Source: a virus. From it: DNA of 23,830 nucleotides. This document shows, one piece after another, positions 12,779 through 17,988 of the stretch. Below the pieces are notes generated by a model. That model saw only the letters and a program-made list of their open reading frames with translations, was not told the origin of the DNA and searched no databases. The stretch's first letter is position 1; the number at the start of each line of letters is the position of its first letter. Position numbers and translations under genes: made by a program. The stretch is taken from the IMG/VR virus record IMGVR_UViG_3300025098_000291, positions 1-23,830 of that record; one strand, 5' to 3'.

Positions 12779-12811
12779 ATTATATAAGTTTGATGCGAAG
12801 CATGAGATACT

Positions 12812-12922
12812 ATGTTAGTAACAAGAGAAGAAGAAATAAAAAATAAGCAAAATAAGAAAACAAGAAAGGTTTGGAAGAAAACAAACAAGAAGAAAAGAAG
12901 AAAAACTCATATATCTAATTAG
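12812..12922 (+). CDS. Very basic 36-aa peptide
   Basis: ATG at 12812-12814 to TAG at 12920-12922. The product MLVTREEEIKNKQNKKTRKV continues WKKTNKKKRRKTHISN, so about half its residues are Lys or Arg. No good ribosome-binding site precedes it, only GATACT-type sequence. The purine-rich DNA here could also be an untranslated leader with an accidental frame. In favour of it are its position as the first open frame after the late promoter and the three further small basic proteins that follow. It could bind nucleic acid. Confidence 0.45.
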   Translation: MLVTREEEIKNKQNKKTRKVWKKTNKKKRRKTHISN

Positions 12923-12933
12923 AGAGGGGTGCT

Positions 12934-13119
12934 ATGGCTGTTAAAAAAGCCAAGTCAACAGTAAATAAAGCTGGTAATTATACCAAACCTACCATGCGTA
13001 AAAACCTGTTCAATAAAATAAAAGCAGGTACTAAGGGTGGTAAGGCTGGTCAATGGTCTGCTCGTAAAGCCCAGATGCTCGCTAAGGAATATAAAGCTAA
13101 AGGTGGGGGCTACAAGTAA
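12934..13119 (+). CDS. Small basic conserved phage protein, 61 aa
   Basis: Lysine/glycine-rich protein: AVKKAKSTVNKAGNYTKPTM, RKNLFNKIKAGTKGGKAGQW, SARKAQMLAKEYKAKGGGYK. Highly similar short proteins are, from memory, common in marine phage genomes, with no established function. The strong positive charge and conserved WSARKAQ-type helix suggest DNA binding, perhaps condensing genome or host DNA. The ATG follows GAGAGGGG by 4-6 nt. Its stop overlaps the next start (TAATG), so the two are coupled. Confidence 0.8.
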   Translation: MAVKKAKSTVNKAGNYTKPTMRKNLFNKIKAGTKGGKAGQWSARKAQMLAKEYKAKGGGYK

Positions 13120-13361
13120 TGGCTCTCAAGAAACCACAGAAGTCCCTGAAGAAGTGGACTAAACAAGATTGGGGTACAAAGTCAGGTAAGAAATCTAGCA
13201 AGACAGGTGAACGATATTTACCCAAAGCAGCTAGACAGGCTTTATCCGCTAAAGAATATGCAGCTACTACTCGTAAGAAACGAGAAGACACAAAGAAAGG
13301 TAAGCAGCATAGCAAGCAACCTAAAAAGATTGCAGCTAAAACAAGAAGACATCGCAAATAA
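13119..13361 (+). CDS. Basic DUF5872-like protein, 80 aa
   Basis: Lysine-rich protein with KKWTKQDWGTKSGKKSSKTG, ERYLPKAARQALSAKEYAAT and TRKKREDTKKGKQHSKQPKK in order, then an Arg/Lys tail (TRRHRK). This matches my recollection of the DUF5872 family of phage and algal-virus proteins, whose role is unknown. The composition again points to nucleic-acid binding. Start and stop coupling with the 61-aa gene (1-nt overlap) suggests they are made in equal amounts and may act together. Confidence 0.75.
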   Translation: MALKKPQKSLKKWTKQDWGTKSGKKSSKTGERYLPKAARQALSAKEYAATTRKKREDTKKGKQHSKQPKKIAAKTRRHRK

Positions 13362-13379
13362 CTAAGAGGAGGTGATTCA

Positions 13380-13496
13380 ATGCCATACGGTAAAGGTACA
13401 TACGGTTCTAAAGTGGGAAGACCACCTAAGAAAAAATCAAAAATGAGTTCCGCTAAAAAACCTTCTGGTATGAAAAAGGTAAAGCGTAACAAATAA
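13380..13496 (+). CDS. Basic AT-hook-like protein, 38 aa
   Basis: ATG at 13380-13382 to TAA at 13494-13496, with a strong AGAGGAGGTG ribosome-binding site. The product starts MPYGKGTYGSKVGRPPKKKS and ends in Lys-rich sequence (KPSGMKKVKRNK). VGRPPKKK is an AT-hook-like core (GRP flanked by basic residues), which binds the minor groove of AT-rich DNA. It is the fourth consecutive small basic gene and the last before the AlkB-like gene, 12 nt downstream. Confidence 0.75.
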   Translation: MPYGKGTYGSKVGRPPKKKSKMSSAKKPSGMKKVKRNK

Positions 13497-13508
13497 GAAG
13501 GATTAAAA

Positions 13509-14588
13509 ATGAAGAAACTACTGATTAACTTACGTTACTTGTTAGCACCAGCCTCGATTAGTTTGGCACTCTACGGAGTGGTTCAAGGAGGTGTATTGTC
13601 GTGGCTAGGTGTTTTTATGCTAGGTGCAGCGATTATTGTTGACACGTTAGTTAAAACACAAACAAAGGGCGCAGGCTTTGATGATGATGGAGAAACCAAT
13701 GGAGTAGCATGGTTTCAAAATACAGTCATGTACGTCATGCTCCCACTATTTATCTGCCTACAAATTGCCCTAGCCGTTCAGGTCAGTGCGTTTATGGCAG
13801 GAGCAGCATCACTAACTGAGTTAATTGGTTGTACTCTATCCGCAGGTATCTTTCTTGGTATCGGCATAATTTACGGTCACGAGCTAGCACACACCAAAGG
13901 GTTCTCCTTTACTATTGCTAGACTAATGATGGCTTTAAGTGGTAAGGCACACTTCTGTTACGCGCATGTCTATAATCATCACTTAGAGTTGGGACACCAA
14001 GATGACCCAGCAACATCTCCTCGTGGTCGTACCCTTTATAAGCACTACCCGTTGTCAGGCTTAGGTCAATCTAAGTTTCTCTTTATGATGGAGAAGCAAA
14101 GATTAGAGCGACTAGGTAAGCCTTTCTTATCGCACCACAATCGCTGGTTGACTGGTTACGCTATGTCGTTACCAACCATTGCATTGTTCTGGTTCGTAGG
14201 TGGTTGGGCAGGTATGGCAGTATTAGCTACTATGTGGTTAATCAGTAACTTTGAATTAGAAACATTAAACTACTTAGAGCACTATGGTCTTTACAGAGAA
14301 AAGGGTCAGCCTATTGATTATCGTCACAGTTGGGATAACTCTACTGCTTTCTCAAGCTGGTTCTTTATCGAGATTGGAAGGCAGGGCGACCACCATGACA
14401 GAGGCGAGACGCATTTCTGGGAGCTAGATGAGGTAGGTGCACCAGATACAGGTCATGGTTACTTCCAGCTATTTGCTTTAGCCCTAATGCCAAAGGTCTT
14501 CTTTAAGATGATTAATGAGTCCCTAGACAAGTGGGACAATGAGATGGCATCAGAAGGTGAGTTGAAGATAGCTCAACAAGTTAAGTGA
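13509..14588 (+). CDS. AlkB / fatty-acid-desaturase-superfamily membrane di-iron oxygenase
   Basis: Integral-membrane enzyme of the alkane 1-monooxygenase (AlkB/XylM) type, 359 residues, with about six hydrophobic helices (roughly 12-48, 72-122 and 214-246). Histidine motifs in order: HELAH (His124, His128), HVYNHH (His153, His157, His158) followed by DDPATSPRG as in the EDPASS of AlkB, NYLEHYGL (His258, the AlkB HYG motif), and RQGDHH (His295, His296). AlkB has RHSDHH at this last place, so one iron-ligand His is Gln292. RHSWDNS before it also matches AlkB. Family members hydroxylate alkanes or modify fatty acyl chains using O2 and rubredoxin- or ferredoxin-supplied electrons. No electron carrier gene is in the window, so host partners would be needed. 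AAGGA lies 7 nt before the ATG. Its substrate is unknown. Confidence 0.85.
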   Translation: MKKLLINLRYLLAPASISLALYGVVQGGVLSWLGVFMLGAAIIVDTLVKTQTKGAGFDDDGETNGVAWFQNTVMYVMLPLFICLQIALAVQVSAFMAGAASLTELIGCTLSAGIFLGIGIIYGHELAHTKGFSFTIARLMMALSGKAHFCYAHVYNHHLELGHQDDPATSPRGRTLYKHYPLSGLGQSKFLFMMEKQRLERLGKPFLSHHNRWLTGYAMSLPTIALFWFVGGWAGMAVLATMWLISNFELETLNYLEHYGLYREKGQPIDYRHSWDNSTAFSSWFFIEIGRQGDHHDRGETHFWELDEVGAPDTGHGYFQLFALALMPKVFFKMINESLDKWDNEMASEGELKIAQQVK

Positions 14589-14791
14589 AGGTTGCAATCA
14601 TAATGGTAATTGTCTTGGGGTTAGATGGTAAGTTTGACACCAAGACTACCGTTCAAGACGAATGCCCAGACATGAACGCATTGGTAGAGCACTTAGAGAT
14701 GATGAAAGAATCTAAGGCTATAAAGGACTTTGGTGCTGTGTGTATACCAGCCCAATTTAAAGAAGAACAAATAGAAGGGATACCACTTTGA
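14585..14791 (+). CDS. Hypothetical small protein, 68 aa
   Basis: Starts with GTG in a GTGA overlap with the stop of the AlkB-like gene. A short hydrophobic start (MKVAIIMVIVLGLDGKF) is followed by a soluble part with two cysteines (QDECPDMNALVEHLEMM, GAVCIPAQF). The hydrophobic stretch is short for a membrane anchor and may be a beta strand, so the protein may be a small alpha/beta fold. Tight coupling to the oxygenase gene hints at, but does not show, joint function. Confidence 0.6.
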   Translation: MKVAIIMVIVLGLDGKFDTKTTVQDECPDMNALVEHLEMMKESKAIKDFGAVCIPAQFKEEQIEGIPL

Positions 14792-14889
14792 AGAAATGTT
14801 TAAACAGTGTAGGTGACTGGTGCTTTTTTGCAGCAGTCTCTGGTTTTTGTGTAGGTGTATTTGGCATAGCCTTAGTTATATTTACATAA
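14788..14889 (+). CDS. Tiny membrane protein, 33 aa
   Basis: TTG at 14788-14790 overlaps the previous stop (TTGA), and AAGGG lies about 10 nt upstream. The product is KKCLNSVGDWCF-type sequence followed by one membrane helix (AAVSGFCVGVFGIALVIFT). Its stop overlaps the next ATG (TAATG). Without it a 100-nt gap would interrupt the coupled genes. Comparable TTGA starts occur elsewhere in this arm (large terminase), which supports the call. Possible roles in lysis are speculative. Confidence 0.5.
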   Translation: MKKCLNSVGDWCFFAAVSGFCVGVFGIALVIFT

Positions 14890-15089
14890 TGAATAAAGAA
14901 ATAGTACAAGCTCTTATAGCTCACGCAGAAGGTCATATAGCCAAGCACGTTATGAATGTGAATGTCTATATGGCTAATGCTGTGGGCGTAGGCGAACATT
15001 CAGACATCTTAGAAACTATAGAACAGGAACTTGAATCAATCTCTAAATATGATGACCAGTTAGAGATGCTTAACAAATACTTTAAGTGA
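14889..15089 (+). CDS. Hypothetical helical protein, 66 aa
   Basis: The ATG at 14889-14891 is chosen because it overlaps the preceding stop (TAATG). The frame stays open upstream but gives only membrane-like nonsense there. The product, MNKEIVQALIAHAEGHIAKH, continues with NVYMANAVGVGEHSDIL and an acidic helix (ETIEQELESISKYDDQLEML). It has no family I recognise. Small soluble proteins of this form with an alanine/histidine helix occur in phages with unknown roles. Confidence 0.65.
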   Translation: MNKEIVQALIAHAEGHIAKHVMNVNVYMANAVGVGEHSDILETIEQELESISKYDDQLEMLNKYFK

Positions 15090-15095
15090 GGCTAG

Positions 15096-15338
15096 ATGTA
15101 TAAGACTGGTGTTTACATTAAGTGGAATGATGCCTGTGAAGGTGACAGCATGGAAGATGTTCACATGCTCGAGTGCATACAGGAAGTTATGGGGTTTCTC
15201 GTTGATAAGGATATGGAAGGTAACTACTACGTTGCCAGAGACTACAATACTACAAATGGCGAAGGTTCTGAATGCTTTGAGAAAGTTATTCGTATCCCAG
15301 AAGCCTACATATTAGAAAAAAGATTCTTTGAGCTGTGA
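15096..15338 (+). CDS. Hypothetical acidic protein, 80 aa
   Basis: ATG at 15096 after GAGGCTAG. An acidic soluble protein, with MYKTGVYIKWNDACEGDSME, LECIQEVMGFLVDKDMEGNY and FEKVIRIPEAYILEKRFFEL. There is no motif I can name. Its stop overlaps the GTG of the following membrane-protein gene by 4 nt. It lies in the run of small genes between the oxygenase and the lysis/packaging genes. Confidence 0.6.
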   Translation: MYKTGVYIKWNDACEGDSMEDVHMLECIQEVMGFLVDKDMEGNYYVARDYNTTNGEGSECFEKVIRIPEAYILEKRFFEL

Positions 15339-15613
15339 ACATGCAAGCCATCATTACTTCGCTGATACCTGTGTTGTTAGCAGCGATTGGTTTTCTTATT
15401 ACCAGTATCAATGGTATTGAAAACCGTATGTATCAAGTAGAAAGTAAGATGATGCAGTTGATTAGCCCAGATAATCAGGTAGTGCCAAGCCCAGAAAACG
15501 CTTTTCAACGTCAAGTTATTCGTGAAGAGTTTATGATGAAACACATGGAAACTCTTAGTCGATTAACACTACTTGAAGAAAAAGTAAAGGAACACAAGAA
15601 GGCACAGCATTAA
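15335..15613 (+). CDS. Small membrane-anchored coiled-coil protein (spanin- or holin-like)
   Basis: One N-terminal membrane helix (about residues 4-25, IITSLIPVLLAAIGFLITSI) is followed by a heptad-like charged region (ENRMYQVESKMMQLI) and a second helix (SRLTLLEEKVKEHKKAQH). Type II membrane proteins with a periplasmic coiled coil are typical of inner-membrane spanins, but the protein is short and no outer-membrane partner is obvious. The start may be the GTG at 15335 (GTGA overlap with the previous gene) or the ATG at 15341, two codons later. Its position just before the holin-like gene suggests a lysis role. Confidence 0.6.
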   Translation: MNMQAIITSLIPVLLAAIGFLITSINGIENRMYQVESKMMQLISPDNQVVPSPENAFQRQVIREEFMMKHMETLSRLTLLEEKVKEHKKAQH

Positions 15614-15987
15614 TGATACCAATAATTTCAGCAGTAGCCCAGGTAGCAACTACTTGGGTATCAGGCAAGGCAGAAGCCGCTAGAATCAACTCAGAGGCTA
15701 AACTAGCTACTACTAAGGCTAAGGCAGCAGTAATGCAAAAGGTAGCCACAGGGGAGCTTGAGTGGAATCAGGCTATGGCTGAGGCAAGCAACAAGAGTTG
15801 GAAGGACGAGTGGCTAACTATTCTCGTATCTATACCACTTATCCTAGCGTTTACAGGGCATGAAGATGTAGTTATGAAAGGATTTACTGCACTAGAGCAG
15901 ATGCCTGACTTTTACAAGACAGCAGTAGGTGTGGTGTTCGCTGCATCATTCGGTATTCAATCTATTAAAAACATGATGAAAAAATAA
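15613..15987 (+). CDS. Putative holin (GTA 3TM-holin-like)
   Basis: A 124-residue protein. An alanine/lysine-rich helical N-terminus (residues 15-60, KAEAARINSEAKLATTKAKA) leads to KDEWLTILVSIPLILAF (membrane helix near 67-83) and a second hydrophobic helix with VGVVFAASFGIQSI near 105-119. The KDEW..I.VSIP.I..F segment and the ASFG near the C-terminus resemble the holin family described from gene transfer agents (GTA_holin_3TM). Holins form holes that release the endolysin. The likely endolysin is two genes downstream. It has an ATG 1-nt overlap with the gene upstream, and the next gene begins directly after its stop. Confidence 0.65.
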   Translation: MIPIISAVAQVATTWVSGKAEAARINSEAKLATTKAKAAVMQKVATGELEWNQAMAEASNKSWKDEWLTILVSIPLILAFTGHEDVVMKGFTALEQMPDFYKTAVGVVFAASFGIQSIKNMMKK

Positions 15988-16395
15988 ATGACTGACGAAA
16001 AAGCAGTTCCCAAACGCAGGGGTAGACCGCCTAAGAAAGCCATACAAGCAAAGAAGAAACCCGGTAAAGTAGGAAGACCTGCTGGAGATGCAGCAGCTAT
16101 AGCAGATTACAAAGCTAGACTCCTTGCTTCACCTAAGTCTCGTAAGGTGCTTGACTCAATACTCAATGCAGCACTTGATGACGAACATAAGAATCAAGCA
16201 GCAGCATGGAAGCTATTAGTAGATAGACTTATGCCACTATCTTACTTTGATAAAGATAAGATGGGCGGTGGTAAGTCAGCAGTCAACATTACTATTACTG
16301 GTGTTGGCGGTGATACTACTATTATTGGCGATAAAGAAGACGCACTTGAAGGTGAGTTTATAAATCTTAATCCAACGGAAGGAGAGCAAGAGTGA
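15988..16395 (+). CDS. Probable small terminase subunit with AT-hook-like motifs
   Basis: A 135-residue protein. The N-terminus has two GRP cores in basic sequence (KRRGRPPKK and GKVGRPAGD), which can bind the minor groove. A helical middle follows (RKVLDSILNAALDDEHKNQA, AWKLLVDRLMPLSYF) and then a glycine-rich, acidic end. DNA-binding start, oligomerising helices and a position two genes before the large terminase make the DNA-recognition subunit of the packaging motor the best guess. Small terminases diverge so much that this rests mainly on context. There is no space between it and the holin-like gene. Confidence 0.6.
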   Translation: MTDEKAVPKRRGRPPKKAIQAKKKPGKVGRPAGDAAAIADYKARLLASPKSRKVLDSILNAALDDEHKNQAAAWKLLVDRLMPLSYFDKDKMGGGKSAVNITITGVGGDTTIIGDKEDALEGEFINLNPTEGEQE

Positions 16396-16739
16396 GATAC
16401 TTTACTATAAAGGAGTTTGACTGTCAGGAAACAGGACAGAATCAAATGAAACGTGACTTTTTAGATAAGTTAGATGAACTCAGAGATGCTTGTGACTTTG
16501 CTTTTGTTATTACATCTGGATATCGCTCACCTATCCATAGTGCTGAAGTAGATAAGCCTAACGGGGGTGGCACTCATACGGAAGGAATAGCTGCCGACAT
16601 ACGAGTTAGAAACGGCACTGAGCGTATGATTATTGTGCGTGAAGCAATCAAACTAGGCTTTAATGGTATTGGTGTAGCCAAAGGTTTTGTGCATGTAGAT
16701 ACCCGTAACGCACCTCCTGTTATGTGGACTTATAGTTGA
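16392..16739 (+). CDS. Peptidase M15-type endolysin
   Basis: A 115-residue zinc peptidase of the M15 D-Ala-D-Ala carboxypeptidase family, likely to cut peptide crosslinks of peptidoglycan at lysis. Substrate-binding motif SGYRSPIHSAEV comes first. Zinc ligands follow as His62 and Asp69 (GGTHTEGIAADI) and His101 (FVHVDTR), as in family members. There is no signal peptide, so it should need the holin to reach the wall. The start is GTG in a GTGA overlap with the small-terminase-like gene, and its stop overlaps the TTG of the large terminase. Placing the lysin between the two terminase genes is unusual but not unique. Confidence 0.85.
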   Translation: MRYFTIKEFDCQETGQNQMKRDFLDKLDELRDACDFAFVITSGYRSPIHSAEVDKPNGGGTHTEGIAADIRVRNGTERMIIVREAIKLGFNGIGVAKGFVHVDTRNAPPVMWTYS

Positions 16740-17986
16740 GCACAGATTTAAATATTAAACTGTTACCGTGGCAACAAAAAGTCTGGGACAGTAAAGCTAG
16801 ATTTAAAGTAGTAGCAGCAGGACGAAGAACTGGTAAGTCTCGCATGGCTGCTTACTTACTTATATTTTATGCACTGCAAGTAAAACAAGGGCATGTGTTC
16901 TATGTAGCACCAACACAAGGACAAGCCAGAGACATTATGTGGCAAAATTTACTTGAGATAGGTCATCCTGTTATTAAGAGTAGTCACATTAACAACCTAC
17001 AGATTACACTTATCAATGGTGCAACTATATCATTGAAAGGTGCTGACAGACCAGAGACTATGCGTGGTGTGTCACTAAAGTTTCTAGTAATGGATGAGTA
17101 CGCAGACATGAAGTCTAGCGTGTGGGAACAAATCCTAAGACCAGCGTTGGCTGACCAAAAAGGTACAGCTTTGTTTATTGGTACACCTATGGGTCGTAAC
17201 CATTTCTATGACTTGTATAAGTATGCAGAACTAAAAGAAGATGATACTTACGAGTGCTGGCATTTTACTTCCTACGATAACCCATTACTAGACCCTAAAG
17301 AAATAGATGCAGCTAAGAAGTCAATGTCTAGCTTTGCATTTAGACAGGAGTTTATGGCTTCCTTTGAGGCACAAGGTTCTGACATATTTAAAGAAGAGTG
17401 GATTAAATATAGTGAAGAAGAACCACAGGTAGGTAATTATTATATAGCTATTGATATGGCTGGTTTTGAGGAAAGTCCTAAAAGTAAAAAGTCTAGGCTT
17501 GATGACACAGCAATAGCAGTAGCTAAGGTTAGCGAACACGGTTGGTGGATAGCTGACATTATACATGGTAGGTGGACATTTGAAGAAACCGCTAACAAAA
17601 TATTTGAAGCAGTAGAAGAATATCAACCAGCAGCAGTAGGAATAGAAAAAGGTATTGCTAGGCAAGCCATAGTATCTCCACTTGCTGACTTAATGAAACA
17701 ACGTAATAAATTTTTTCGTATAGAAGAATTAACACACGGTAATAAGAAAAAGACGGACAGAATAGTAGCAGCCTTACAAGGTAGATTTGAGCATGGTGCT
17801 ATTACTCTAAACAGGGGGTCTTGGAACTTACAGTTTTTGGACGAGTTATTTCAATTTCCTAACAAACAAGTACACGATGATTTGATAGATGCTCTGGCTT
17901 ACATAGACCAGTTAGCAAACATATCTTACTTTTATGACTACGAACAAGACTCTTTTGAACCAATAGATAATTACGCAGGATACTAA
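16736..17986 (+). CDS. terL: Terminase large subunit
   Basis: The packaging ATPase and nuclease, 416 residues. The ATPase domain has Walker A at residues 28-35 (AGRRTGKS) and Walker B (FLVMDEYADM) with catalytic Glu. A GTPMGRNHFYDL coupling motif follows. The RNaseH-like nuclease domain has YIAIDMAG, an acidic middle (VGIEKGIARQ) and HDDLIDALAYI near the C-terminus. The start must be upstream of Walker A. The only in-frame candidate that fits is TTG at 16736 (TTGA overlap with the endolysin), because the next ATG lies after the P-loop. The gene is followed after 2 nt by the portal gene. Confidence 0.95.
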   Translation: MSTDLNIKLLPWQQKVWDSKARFKVVAAGRRTGKSRMAAYLLIFYALQVKQGHVFYVAPTQGQARDIMWQNLLEIGHPVIKSSHINNLQITLINGATISLKGADRPETMRGVSLKFLVMDEYADMKSSVWEQILRPALADQKGTALFIGTPMGRNHFYDLYKYAELKEDDTYECWHFTSYDNPLLDPKEIDAAKKSMSSFAFRQEFMASFEAQGSDIFKEEWIKYSEEEPQVGNYYIAIDMAGFEESPKSKKSRLDDTAIAVAKVSEHGWWIADIIHGRWTFEETANKIFEAVEEYQPAAVGIEKGIARQAIVSPLADLMKQRNKFFRIEELTHGNKKKTDRIVAALQGRFEHGAITLNRGSWNLQFLDELFQFPNKQVHDDLIDALAYIDQLANISYFYDYEQDSFEPIDNYAGY

Positions 17987-17988
17987 AT

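Larger units (their letters stand above)
12649..12803. repeat. Three CGAAG-centred mini-palindromes
   Basis: Three copies share a GAA centre closed by C-G: CAC-GAA-GTG (12649-12657), ATAC-GAA-GTAT (12674-12684) and ATGC-GAA-GCAT (12793-12803). The stems differ in sequence but keep pairing. They form part of longer related sites of consensus RCGAAGYRTGA. Two flank the promoter upstream and one lies just after the transcription start, a layout suited to operators or folded single-strand signals. Confidence 0.55.
12106..12811. other. Central non-coding region between divergent arms
   Basis: About 700 nt with no convincing gene. From left to right it holds the leftward promoter, AT-rich DNA with the 10-bp palindrome AATTATAATT (12175-12184), the 50-bp palindrome (12224-12273) and a GC-rich hairpin-prone block (about 12301-12540). 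These are followed by AT-rich DNA, short palindromes with CGAAG centres, an 11-bp tandem repeat and the main rightward promoter. This arrangement fits a control region and possibly a replication origin. No gene for an initiator or repressor is seen next to it. Confidence 0.7.

Noticed and set aside
14820-14888. N-terminal extension of the 66-aa protein starting at 14889
   Set aside because: The in-frame extension starts at a non-ATG codon with no ribosome-binding site. It lies across the 33-aa frame, and the ATG at 14889 overlaps that stop codon, as is usual in this arm.
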